DNA of 64,000 nt, taken from contig NW_026267104.1 of the NCBI RefSeq assembly GCF_014633365.1, forward strand, positions 3,472,001-3,536,000, given 5' to 3'. Source of the DNA: Diospyros lotus. Taxonomy: Eukaryota > Streptophyta > Magnoliopsida > Ericales > Ebenaceae. A model generated the notes under the pieces. The model was not told the DNA's origin. It saw nothing but the letters and a program-made list of their open reading frames with translations, and ran no database searches. This document shows positions 13,420 through 23,852 of this stretch, in pieces. The first letter of the stretch is position 1. Each line of letters opens with the position of its first letter. A program made the position numbers and the translations under genes.

Positions 13420-14768
13420 CTTTCATTTGCTACTAATTAAGGTTATTTAATTAACCCACGTCATTGACGAGATCTTATCTAATTAATTCTTAAATTAATT
13501 AATTACTCTCTCAAAGAACTAAATGTCTGTCCAAAACTTCCCCGGCATGTTTCCAATCAAAAAACAACAACATATATATAGAATTACTCAAACGTCGTAC
13601 ATTTTGCATTAGTTTAAGGATAAATAAATTAAGCCATAAAGTAGGAGAGTCAACCCGCCTGGATTAGCTTGAGTGTTCAAGCAAATTAAGCTAAATTTTA
13701 TAAGCAAGCTCTTTGAGATTACGTCTCTCTTGCCACTAATCGTACGTCGTGGCGGCAAGGCAACGCAGCATATATACCACGTACGTATAATGATCTGCTT
13801 CAATCTTTTTAAACACCCATTAATTAATTAACGCACTCCATTGACCCAACTGCCCATTAATCACAAGGGGCTGCAGAATGTATTTGGTTGGAAACAACTA
13901 ATTAAGTTTTTGCATGCGTCAGATTAAGATATGATTAAGGAATCCCGTCAGGTAATTTGTTTCATGTGCTTCCAAATTAGTTCGTAAATTAGGGTTTATT
14001 CGAAATTTGTAGGGTAAAGTTCAAGAGATCGATTTGCATTGTAAAAGAGACTTTTAGGGGGCAGCTATAATAAGGTGATGGCCTGGTTCATATGTATGTG
14101 GCAAGAGAGATGACGTGTTATATATAAAGTATGTATGTTTTGAGTTTCCTTGGCCATGAGTAGACGTCTTTGTTTATTTTTTATGGGTTTAGTTAGTGAT
14201 TCGTTATAATTAAGATCATCTCAAATTTAAGAGTAAAATGGGCTAATAATTAATAGGATTATTGATGTAATTAAGATAAAGAATTAATGTTGAGGAGAAA
14301 CTGTTAAACCTCAAGAGGATAATTATGAACTGAGACTTGGAATTCATTAAACTGCCGGCCCCTCCCAAATGAACTAAAACTTATGATAACATGTGGGTAT
14401 TGTCTTTGGCAGATAATGAAACTCAGAAGAAATTTTAATTAATTAATTAGCTGCCTCCACCCCCACAGAGTTACCTAACATCATGATGACAGGTAACACT
14501 TGGCTCAATTTACAAAATTTTCAAACTTAGGGTTTGCTCGCTTTATAATAACACAGTGATCACAAAGTCAATGTACCTTCAAGATTAGTATCTTAAATTC
14601 TTAATTACTCAGTGCTGGCTGCTGATCAGCATATTTCTACCCCCTTACCCACCAGCAGCACAGCAACTCATCGTAAACAATTAATTAACAAATCAGAAAG
14701 CCAAAGATGCCATTAATTAATGGGGGACACCCTGCTTGTGTTTTGCTCATATCATCGTTACCTAATTA
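9271..14768. other. Long AT-rich gene-poor spacer
   Basis: About 5.5 kb without a gene that I can support on either strand. It holds microsatellites: (AT)n at 10345-10370, (GA)n at 12210-12236, (AT)n at 13388-13408, and many AATTAATT tracts at 13440-14450. A stretch at 12400-13030 (GCGTGCACACACAAAAAG, then AGACTCCGCTTAGTC, then a CT-rich part) has the feel of an old solo LTR but I found no matching ends or target duplication. Scattered open frames of 60-100 codons here have no recognisable domains. Confidence 0.5.
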
Positions 14769-15132
14769 GGGGGGGTTTGTTAATCAAGATATGGATATAA
14801 GATGCATCCCGAACTTTTACCTTTTCCAACATATGTTTGTTAAGTTTATCTAAAAATTCTTGAAAAAATCATTAATGACCCCTTATCTTAGACTTTCAAG
14901 ATATGCTTATCTCTCCCCCTTCAAGATAAGCATATCTTGGTCTTTATAAATAAGAAAAAAAAAAAAAAGACATTTGTGTCCTTTAGTACATTTTAAAAAA
15001 TTTAACAAAACAGTTTGATAAAAATCTTGGAATGCTTTTCAGCCTTATCTTGATCATTTCATATCTTGATCCGGAATGCATTCGAACCTTATTTTGATGC
15101 CTCTTATTTTGCTCTTTTTAACAAACGCTCTC
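14769..15132. mobile_element. Tourist-like (PIF/Harbinger-type) MITE
   Basis: A 364-bp element flanked by TTA on both sides (14766-14768 and 15133-15135), with inverted ends related to GAGCGTTTGTTAA / GGGGTTTGTTAA. A 3-bp TTA target duplication and G-rich termini are the marks of Tourist-like MITEs mobilised by PIF/Harbinger transposases. At its centre lie 16-bp perfect inverted repeats (14897-14912 and 14924-14939) around an 11-bp loop, which would form a strong hairpin. No coding capacity. Confidence 0.7.
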
Positions 15133-15227
15133 TTAATAAAAACATATTATATATTATCTCAAAGACAGATTATTATGTATGTATCTATCTATCTATATAT
15201 ATCTTATTCACGACTTGCCTAATATAG

Positions 15228-17779
15228 TGTTGAAGAATAAGATGAAAAACAAAAGATCCAATCACAGTCAAACACAAGAGTTTTATATGAAAAATCCTAA
15301 GAGAAAAAAATCACTACTGTCAAGACGACAGAGAAAAAATATTACTATGTAATAACGTTTATAATTATAAAACTTAATATTCTCTCTTTAAACTCAAGTC
15401 CCAATTACACATAATTCTTATATCTCATAAGTGATTTACATCCCTTGAATAGCAAGTTAAACATCTTATTTATAGATTAATTTCCTTGTTCATCAAGGTT
15501 AATGTTTCATTACCTAACAATAATTAACAACTGACTAGTAAATAGGATTACACACTAAACAGAAAACCAATATTAAGAATAAGAAATAATTTTCAAGATT
15601 AATTATAATTTTTCGCTAAAAATCTCAACAAACCACCACCTCAGCAAGAATTCCTAAAAAACATTCACCAATTCTTCGAGAACAACCATGACTAACTATT
15701 ACCAATAATCACTATGATCTCAATCACCAAGATCACTGTACCCTACCATAAAAGGTACAACCACAACCACATATAGCTCTAAGATTTTCACGGCACAATG
15801 TCGAAAAGGACCTTGCTAAAAAACTATGGTGCAACCCTCATGTTGGCTTTCTTCGAAGCTCTTCAACCATCGATATCTTTTCCACCACACACCTTGCATC
15901 ATCGCCAAACCAATGTTAGTGTGCAAACTTGTGGACTTGCTAGAAGTATCACATCCTCTTTCATGACAACCAAATGACAACTTTGGTGGTTTAGCAGCAT
16001 ACCATGAGAATATATCCATCTTTTTAGTGGACATCTTTATTTCTCACAAAATTAAAAAATGAACTTCTACTGTCACAATCTTTGGAACCCTTTGCCAAAC
16101 TTGTTTTATCAGTGTGACAATTCTTTTTCACATGATTAGATTGTTTGCACTTCTAGCAGATCATTTTACTAGATTTTTCAGAGTCTTCAAGAGTTAGGTT
16201 GCATTTCTAGTAGATCACTGTATCGGTGGACTTACTATAAAAAAAATGATTTTTTGCGACAATTTTCAAAACATTGTCACTAAACTTAGAAAATAATTAA
16301 ATAAGTAAAAAATAAAATCGAATTTAGTGGCAATTTTTCAAAAATTGCCACTAAATTCAAAAATAATTAAATAACTAAAATTAAAATACATTTGCAGCGA
16401 TTTTTCAAAATCGTTGCAAAATTGACTAAAAAATTGAATTTAGAGCGATTTTTGAGAAATTGCTACTAAATTAAAAAATAATTAAATAATTTAAAATTAA
16501 AATTAAATTAATATTTGTGGCGGTTTGAAAAAATTGCCGCCAAATTCATTAAAAATTTGAATTTTACTTAAGAAAATAATTAAAAATTAAATTAATAAAA
16601 AGAAATATAAAATCTTAAAAGAAATTTAAAATTTAATTAAAATTAATCACAAAATTAATTAAAATATTTAATTTAAAACAAATAAAAAGAAAAGAAATTT
16701 AACAAAAATTTAATATATAAAATTTTAATAATTTTAAAAAAATATAAAATCTTTTTTTATTTTTTAATCAATTAATTTATTATTTTAATTCAATTAATTT
16801 ATTGCTTTATTCTTTTAAAAAATCATAAATTAATTAATATTTTTTTAATTTATATAAAAAAATATAAAATATAATTCTGAAAAATAATGGTTGGATTAAT
16901 ATATAATTTATATGCACAAATATATATTTAGGAGACTTGTCAGATCGGATGATTTCGTGCGCGCACACACATAAAGGAGATCCTGGGATCGAAACCAAGA
17001 AAGGGGAAGGCTGGAGATTTAATTTCCAGCATTGTCACATGGTGCACAAAGTTCGGCATGCGCGGGCGCTAGCTGGCCGTCCACGCTTGTGAGAAATTAA
17101 AATTTTAATTTTATTTAATTTTTGCGGCATAGCACTGGCTTGGCGGTGATGCAAGGTGTGGTGGAAAAGATGTTAATGGTGGAAAAGAAATTAAATATTT
17201 TCAGCAACTGCAGCAAAATTACTGATTTAGCGTCGATTTTTAAAATATTTACCAGCAATTTTTGAACTGCATAAACTTGTGAACCCGCTAAAAGTATCAC
17301 ATCCTCTTTCATGACAACTTTGGTGGTCTAGCGCCATGTCACGAGGATGTATCTATTTTTTTAGAAGACATCTTCATTTCTCACAAAATTAAAAAATGAA
17401 CTTCTAGTGTCACAATCTTTGGAACTCTTTGTCAAACTTGCTCTATCAGCGTGACAATCCCTTTTCACATGACTAGATTGTTTGTGCTTCTACCAGATCA
17501 CTTTACTAAATTTTTCAAACTCATCAGGAGTTGGTTTGCCTTTCAATATCTGTGTAACCCATATTAGATCAAGATATCTTTGACTTATATTTGTCACAAG
17601 CCAAAAATGATCTTCCTATCGAACTTTTTAAAATTAAACTTTATTATGCTTGACATATCTTTTATCTACTAGGTGATTGATAATTAAATATCTGATACCA
17701 TTTGTTAATAGGAAACCAATAATATGAATAAAAAATAATTTTTAATACTAATTAAGATCGCTCGTTGAAAATTTCAACA
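15228..17779 (-). mobile_element. Degenerate Copia-like LTR retrotransposon remnant
   Basis: A minus-strand element. Its 3' LTR is 15228-15630 (403 bp, ends TGTTGA...TCAACA). A shortened 5' LTR remains at 17703-17779. Next to it, TGGTATCAGA on the minus strand (17691-17700) is the initiator-methionine tRNA primer-binding site, two bases from the LTR. The interior carries only a broken gag: the minus-strand translation of about 16090-16180 contains a zinc knuckle related to CKQSNHVKKNCH with an upstream stop. No pol is left. About 280 bp of the interior (15923-16205) is repeated at 17268-17545, on both sides of an unrelated hairpin-rich insert. Confidence 0.65.
16235..17267. mobile_element. 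Insert with CACTA-type subterminal hairpin repeats
   Basis: Between the duplicated gag segments lies about 1 kb that begins TTACTATAAAAAAAATG, close to the CACTA terminus, followed by at least five inverted-repeat hairpins of the form GGCAATTTTT-C-AAAAATTGCC. The best has perfect 18-bp arms (16321-16338 and 16340-16357); others lie near 16250, 16390, 16440 and 16520. Such repeats are typical next to the ends of plant CACTA (En/Spm) elements. A related motif, TTTAGCGTCGATTTTTAAAA, occurs near the right end (17220-17245), but no matching right terminus is visible. There is no transposase, so it is a truncated non-autonomous copy. Confidence 0.5.
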
Positions 17780-19004
17780 GATAATATACATTAACTATAT
17801 ATAAATTCTATGCTTTTGAGTAATATAGCTTGTGGCACTCGTCGACGTAACGTAACAGTAAAGTATGTTAAATTTCAAAAAAATATTAAAGATCAAATTT
17901 TTATAATAACATTTATTTTATATGAAGGTGCCAACTAATTATTCTATTTTGTATATATATATTGACCGTGATCACGTCCAACTTTACTCTATAGTCGAAT
18001 AGGGGGAAAAGACCATCTGATTTGAAGATTAGAGGGGTGAAGTTTGAAACTTAATTATTAAAAAAAAAAAAAAAAAAAGCAAGCTTGTGTTGTGATTTTG
18101 TCGGGGTGACAGGCAGGTGTCCGTACCCTTCCAACCCATCCGAATCCTATACCTCAAAAAAAAGGTTTAGGCTTTGGAGGCCTGTTGTTCACTGCACCTG
18201 GGATTGACATTTGACAACAGTGACAACCACCCTGTCAGTCACTACGCCTTGGTGACGCTCGGTGACACACCCCCTGCAAGCGTGTCGCCCACTCATTGGT
18301 CCACCGTATTTCCTTGTTCACCTGGCCACGAAACTTTGCCTCGGCCCCCGGTTTGGTGCTTTTGGCGCGCACCGGGACACCGCAATGTTACGTGGCGGCC
18401 GTTGCTGCTACAGTCACTGTCGAACCGTCACCCTTTGTTTGATTTATGGGGGAGGCGGAGGCTGTTTGTCAAGGACCCGGACCCGTTGACGTTACAGCGG
18501 CCCAACCGCCTTGTCACGTGCCTGGTGCGCGACACGTGTGTGAGGGCAGCAGCCCGTTGTTGTATTTAACTTTGGAAACACAAGCAAGCAATCACCACAT
18601 TTGGCGGCCGTTTGGTTTATCTTTTAATTCTTGTTATTATTAAAATATTAATTATTATTTACTTATTTTTTTAATAGGGTTTTTGTTCTTTTCTTGCTAT
18701 TGGCTCTCTTTTTGAGTAAATTGCAAATTAGAAATTACATTAATTAGTCTCTACCAATATAAAGTTAAATAATATTAGATTTAATTTTTAGAATGTGGAG
18801 AACGCATTTTGAGTGTAATTAATTAATTTTATTAGAGTTATTTCAATTTTTTTTAAAATCTTAATAATTCAACTTTAAATAAAAATAACTCTAATATCAA
18901 TGAAAGCAAAAAATAGAGTGATTAATAATAAAAAGTGATTAAGATAGTATAAGTATCATTTACTTAAAATTGTCTCTTGTTAATAAGTTTGCTTAATATC
19001 AATA
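17780..19004. other. Spacer with a GC-rich island at 18170-18570
   Basis: Most of this is AT-rich, with a poly-A run at 18060-18078. In contrast, 18170-18570 is strongly GC-rich and contains CACGTG at about 18513, ACACGTGTG at about 18532, ACGTGGC at about 18391 and a TTGTATTTAAC box at about 18558. An open frame of 131 codons (18174-18569) covers it but has no domain and looks like a by-product of base composition. It could be an orphaned promoter, a decayed exon cluster or a transposon fragment. I see no transcript downstream on the plus strand until 20668. Confidence 0.5.
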
Positions 19005-19998
19005 GGCACAAAACATAAAAATATTCATGTACTTTATCAAAAAAGCTGCGTGACGATCTGAATTTTTAAAATATTTCATTAGACACCTTTATTCAAATAA
19101 AGTAAAATTATTAAACATATTTTTGTCTAATCAGTAAGCAATATTGCAAGAGCACTTGCTAGTAAGTGTCCTTTTAGCACATACATCCCTAACTCTCTTA
19201 CTCTTTTTCTAACGACATCTTCTCAACTCTCTCTTTTTCTCTAGCTTCTGGCATTTTTCAACCACTTCTTTTAGTCTTTGGCAATATTGAAATCAAAGCC
19301 TGTCCACGATCTTTCTTAAACTGCCTTGTTTACGTTGATCTCCAACTTTTTGTTCGCCGAAACCCAAGCTCCGAAAGTTTTGTAAGTTTTCCAATTTGGA
19401 GTTCTATGACAGCAAGAGCAGACAATAATACTATAGTAAGGCCACGCTAGCGACAATCACGTGCAGCAATAAAAAGAACCAAAAGGTTAATGATGGATTG
19501 GTGATGAAAATGATGAAGAAGAGGCTAAAATTGCTCATGGGCTTGTCGAATGACTTGCCATCATTCTCTTAGATTGATTTTGGGTTAGATCTTGGATGGG
19601 GATTAATTTGTGAGAAAAAACCTAGTAATTCGCTGGTTAGATCTCGGGTGGGGATTAATTTGTGAGAAAAAACCTAGTAATTCGCTAGAGAGAGAGAAGA
19701 GATACAATTAGAGAAAGAGATGAGAGAAAAGTTGAGGAGATATCAAAAAGAGAAAGAAAATATGCCAAAAAAGACGCAATTCATTGATAAACAACATTTT
19801 GCCATGTCACATGTGACTTCTCGTTAGCCTAGTTCACATTGCATGTGCGTTTCAGGCTTTAACAAATCCAAAATTAGTATTTAATGAATATTTAATAATT
19901 TTATATTTTTTAAATAAATATGTTTAACGAAACATTTTAAAAATTCAAGGTACCACACTATTTTTAATAAAATATAAGAGTATTTTTATGTTTTGCCC
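19005..19998. mobile_element. Foldback / Mutator-like element with long terminal inverted repeats
   Basis: The left segment (from GGCACAAAACATAAAAAT at 19005) and the reverse complement of the right segment (ending at 19998) align by eye over at least 115 bp at roughly 75-80%, and the similarity continues through a CT-rich part to about 19250 on the left and back to about 19690 on the right. Long TIRs of this kind mark MULE-type or foldback elements. The centre holds unrelated sequence (19260-19580) and a 52-bp tandem repeat. There is no transposase frame, and the target duplication is not clear. Confidence 0.6.
19583..19686. repeat. 52-bp tandem duplication, two units
   Basis: Units 19583-19634 and 19635-19686 both read GGTTAGATCT...GGGGATTAATTTGTGAG...AATTCGCT with only a few differences. 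It lies inside the foldback element. Confidence 0.85.
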
Positions 19999-20411
19999 GC
20001 ATTTATCTCATTCATAAGAATATAAATAAGTGTTCTTATTGCCAAAATGAATAATAATAATAGAAAGTCGTTCATTCTTTTTACATTTTTATCTATTCGA
20101 TATGTCTTTTTTTTTAAAAAAAATATTTTCGTTATTATCCATTCTTAATAAGGTTAATAAATGAATATTTTTTTAATTATTTTTGACCCCTTCTTTACCC
20201 TATAGAGAGAGTTGAGTAAGATACTTTTTTTTTTTTTGTCAATGTAATTTTAAAAATGGAATAGATAAGAAGGTGACAGGTAAATGGTAATTTGTGTTTG
20301 AAGCATTTCACGTAATATAAAAAGTTTAACCACCGGCTCAGCCGGTTTCCAGGAGCAGCAAAAGCAGATGCAGATCTTTCCGTTACCAAAAAGCTGCGCA
20401 TTTGTAACCCT

Positions 20412-20510
20412 GACACGTGTCGGTATTTCAGACCCTATGCTTGCACCCAGTGGGGCCCACACTCTCCTATATTTGTGTGTGTGTTTATATATATATATAT
20501 ATATGTATAT
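20412..20510 (+). promoter_or_regulatory. WD40-gene promoter: palindromic G-box and TATA tract
   Basis: GACACGTGTC at 20412-20421 is a perfect 10-bp palindrome with a G-box core (CACGTG), which bHLH and bZIP factors bind. About 65 bases further, a long TATATA tract (20486-20510) can serve as TATA box. A CT-rich stretch (20600-20640), common in plant 5' UTRs, follows before the ATG at 20668. Confidence 0.55.
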
Positions 20511-20667
20511 GATCTGCCCGATCCACTCCGAATTCGCTGCGACTCTTCAGTCTTCATCGGCTTCTCCATTTCATACCACACATTCACAGCGTTCCACTTT
20601 CTTTCTCTCTCTCTCTCTCGCCAGTCTCGCTTCTTCTCTCGATTGTCTACGTACGTCTTTCGAACCC

Positions 20668-21999
20668 ATGACAAGCGAGGGAGGCGGAGCCGCCGCAGAC
20701 CGCAACCTGTTGGTGGAGCACACCAGTTTCCGGCGCCCCATGTTCGGCACCTTCCTCCACTCCGAACCCACCCTCTCTCTCGACCAAGACGATACCATTT
20801 TCGATGATTCCCAAAGTCCCCGATCGTTCGATGGGTTCTATAACGGCGACGGCTCTCATTCTCCCTTCTTCATGTGGCCGCTCAACCACCCCTCGCCCTA
20901 CAACAAGTCACCGTGGGTTCGGGCCTCGCCTTTGATGCCGCCCGGCGAATCCAAGAACTTGATCGGCTCTCTTGTTCGTGAAGAAGGCCATGTCTACTCA
21001 CTAGCCGCCTCCGGCGGGCTGTTATACACCGGCTCCGATAGCAAAAACATTCGGGTCTGGAAAAATTTGAAGGATTTTTCTGGGTTCAAATCGAGCAGTG
21101 GATTAGTAAAGGCCATTGTCATCTCCGGCGACAAGATATTCACCGGCCACCAAGACGGGAAGATTCGGGTCTGGAAGTTCTCGGCCAAGAACCAGAAGAA
21201 TCCATACAAGCGAATCGGGAGTCTCCCCACGAACATAGACTTTCTAAGATCCTCGTTTAATCCAAAGAGCTACGTCGAAGTACGGCGCCGCCGCGTGCCG
21301 TGGATCAAGCACTACGACGCAGTTTCCTGCCTCAGCCTGGACGAGGATCAAGGCCTTCTGTATTCAGGCTCCTGGGACAGAACCCTAAAGGTCTGGCGAA
21401 TCTCCGACTCCAAATGCCTGGAATCCATCACCGCCCACGACGACGCCGTCAACTCCATCGTCGCAGGCTTCGAAGGCTTGGTCCTTACCGGCTCCGCCGA
21501 CGGAATGGTCAAGGTCTGGAGCCGGGAATTACTGGGTAAGACCTCGAAGCATACGCTCATTCAGACCATTCTGAAACAGGAGAGCGCTGTGACGGCGGTG
21601 GCCGTGAACTCTGCCGCGCAACTGATATACTGCGGCTCGTCGGACGGTTTGGTGAACTTCTGGGAGCGCCAGAAGGAGCTGACCCACGGCGGCGTGCTGC
21701 GCGGGCACAAGCTGGCGGTGCTTTGCCTGGCGGCTGCGGGGAGTTTGGTGTTTAGTGGGTCGGCGGACAAGAAGATATGCGTGTGGAGGCGGGTGGAGGG
21801 TGGGGACCACGTCTGTCTCTCGGTGCTCGGCGGCCACGTCGGGCCGGTGAAGTGCCTGGCGGTGGAGAAGGACCGGGAGCGGGAGGGGGCGAAAGGGGAG
21901 CAACGGTGGATATTGTACAGCGGGAGCCTGGACAAGTCAGTGAAGGTGTGGAGGGTGGGGGAGCAGCTGCCGGATTTGAGGCAGTTGCATTACGTGTGA
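20668..21999 (+). CDS. WD40-repeat protein, JINGUBANG-like
   Basis: Intronless gene of 443 residues. I chose ATG 20668 ([11 protein letters not shown]) because it follows the CT-rich leader; the frame stays open upstream to 20368, but that part translates the promoter. After about 110 residues of low-complexity N-terminus come seven WD40 repeats. Repeat ends are visible as [48 protein letters not shown] and SVKVWRVG, spaced 40-50 residues, which predicts one seven-bladed propeller acting as a protein-interaction platform. The N-terminal [13 protein letters not shown] start of blade one and the intronless build are typical of the plant clade with JINGUBANG, a negative regulator of pollen germination. 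Whether this is the orthologue or one of its several relatives cannot be told here. Confidence 0.88.
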   Translation: MTSEGGGAAADRNLLVEHTSFRRPMFGTFLHSEPTLSLDQDDTIFDDSQSPRSFDGFYNGDGSHSPFFMWPLNHPSPYNKSPWVRASPLMPPGESKNLIGSLVREEGHVYSLAASGGLLYTGSDSKNIRVWKNLKDFSGFKSSSGLVKAIVISGDKIFTGHQDGKIRVWKFSAKNQKNPYKRIGSLPTNIDFLRSSFNPKSYVEVRRRRVPWIKHYDAVSCLSLDEDQGLLYSGSWDRTLKVWRISDSKCLESITAHDDAVNSIVAGFEGLVLTGSADGMVKVWSRELLGKTSKHTLIQTILKQESAVTAVAVNSAAQLIYCGSSDGLVNFWERQKELTHGGVLRGHKLAVLCLAAAGSLVFSGSADKKICVWRRVEGGDHVCLSVLGGHVGPVKCLAVEKDREREGAKGEQRWILYSGSLDKSVKVWRVGEQLPDLRQLHYV

Positions 22000-23523
22000 G
22001 AGATATTGAGGTGCCGCCGGGAACGGTGGTGATGGATGGAAAAGGTATGATTTTGAAGCACGCGGGATCTTAGAAACGTAGTAACGGTCCAGTCCCCCCA
22101 ATTATTTATGAATACAGTGTGCGATCAGATCAGTGATGAATGATGAATCGACCCACCATGCACGTTTCGAAGAAGAATAAGAAACAGTGAAGTGGGTACT
22201 TTTTAGGATGAGTAATAGTATTCATCTATATATAACAGAGATAAATAGCAGTTTATGTGACCGTATTTGAACTCTCCTTTATCTCTATTGAAGATGAATA
22301 ACATTAGTCTTTTAAGATATAAGATTAGGTGCACCTCTCTCAATTGTCATTATGTAATAATAATGTGAACCGAGCTCGTAAAATGCATGGAATGAGATTA
22401 TGGATGGTGCCATCATGCAATTTCAACTAAGCATAACATTGAACGTTTGAGAGTGAGTCTTAATATAGTCTTAATTTCTTCTTAATTATTAAAATAAACC
22501 CATATCAGAGAGGCTTACGTACCCTTCCTTGGAAGGCAATTTACATGTTGTTTCTATTTTGCCTCACTCAAATAATCAATCATACACAACACTTGAATAG
22601 ATAAGAGGGACTTGAATAGATAATTTCAATAATAATATATAAGACTATAGTTAGAACGTTACAATAAACTTTTAATGGTAATATATATATATATATATAG
22701 TTCATAAATAAATTCATTAATTTGATCCTTCTCTTCATTATTATTTTCTCTCAAGCAAGCTGCTGGTAGTTGTTGAACGGGCCAGACACTTGGTCCACGC
22801 CCAATAGAAGAAGCCCAATTATTGGCCCAATTAACGGTCTCACCACTTCAGGCCCAATCCGCTATATAATATAATATAAACCCCATTTGAAAACAAACAG
22901 GGTAGAGGACAATGGCTAGGTGGAGGGAATGCATTTTGTTTTCCGATAAAAGCATATTTATTAATATTTCATTTTTTAATTATCTTTCTTTGTCTTTGAT
23001 ATCAAATTATTGCTTTTGTTTATTTTAGAATTCTTGTTTTAATATATTGATTATATAAAATTAGAAATTAAGACCTAAATTGAGTTTAATTAAATTAGAT
23101 TAATAGAGTTAATTTTATTTTATCTTACAATTAATCTAAAATTTCAAAACCAATTTTGATTATCTTTGGATTTTCTTTATTTTTAGTTTTTATATTTAAT
23201 TAATTATTTTTCCCGAAACCTTCTTTCACTTTTATTTTGGTAACTTGCAGTCTAACGGACTTAGAAACAGAATTTGACGGTGTAGGGAATCTGAAAGAAC
23301 GGGCAAATGGCCGCCAAGTTATCGGCGTAACATCGGTTCCGAGGGACGGTCGCCGGCGGATTTCAGATAGCTTTTCTAAATCTAAATCTCATCAACAGGT
23401 ACGCATGCCGGAATATCTCTTTTACTCTTTACGATTCATAAAAACAATATACACACAACAACACACACGCACACAAGTAAGACGACATATATATTTATGG
23501 CCGGAGCATCTCTTTTCCGGCAT
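22000..23523. other. Spacer between WD40 gene and the first small gene
   Basis: WD40 3' UTR, then AT-rich sequence with an (AT)n run near 22680-22700 and a TTAATTAA-rich stretch at 22960-23200. No gene is supported. Part of 23237-23500 is probably the 3' UTR of the minus-strand small gene that ends at 23524. Confidence 0.5.
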
Positions 23524-23766
23524 TCAGCACGGCGCGAAGCGGTCCATGAGCAGGAAGATCGCTTCCTCCGAAATCGAGTTGCCTTTCTCCGCATCCTTGC
23601 TCGACCTGAGGTTCTGTTCCACGGTCGGGGAGTCCTCATTCGGGCGGCGAGTTTCTCCGCTGTCGTCTTGTCTTCTTCGGAGCTGGAACAACAATGGCTT
23701 CCTAGCTTGAATCCTCTCCCTAATCTTGGCCAGCTCGCCCTTGCACGTTTCAACCATGGCCGACAT
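23524..23766 (-). CDS. Small protein A of a three-member family (80 aa)
   Basis: Unrecognised single-exon gene; start ATG at 23764-23766, stop at 23524-23526. It begins MSAMVETCKGELAKIRERIQ and ends SISEEAIFLLMDRFAPC. It has a charged middle, no signal peptide and no membrane span. The first 30 residues are basic and could form an amphipathic helix; the acidic-hydrophobic C-terminal motif looks like a docking peptide. It is clearly paralogous to the gene at 27421-27678, in the opposite orientation, and distantly to 25811-26068. The likeness continues past the stop codon: both genes have TGCTGAAT followed by GAAAAGAG. A TATAAAT box lies about 80 nt before the start codon. I assign no function. 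Confidence 0.75.
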   Translation of the reverse strand: MSAMVETCKGELAKIRERIQARKPLLFQLRRRQDDSGETRRPNEDSPTVEQNLRSSKDAEKGNSISEEAIFLLMDRFAPC

Positions 23767-23845
23767 CTCTGTAAGCAGTGTTTAATTATAAGATATGATT
23801 TGAGAATTGAGAATAGTGTGGAAGGAGAAAATGTGGAGATGGTGA

Positions 23846-23852
23846 ATTTATA
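23846..23852 (-). promoter_or_regulatory. TATA box of small gene A
   Basis: TATAAAT on the minus strand about 80 bases upstream of the ATG at 23766. The paralogue at 27421 has the same heptamer at nearly the same distance. Confidence 0.6.

Noticed and set aside
18174..18569. 131-codon open frame in the GC-rich island
   Set aside because: No domain, no homologous pattern, and two other long frames overlap it; high GC alone removes stop codons. Treated as composition artefact.
20368..20667. N-terminal extension of the WD40 protein by 100 residues
   Set aside because: It would translate the G-box, the TATA tract and the CT-rich leader; the ATG at 20668 has a normal 5' UTR before it.
21529..21935. 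124-codon frames on the minus strand of the WD40 gene
   Set aside because: Shadows of a GC-rich coding sequence.
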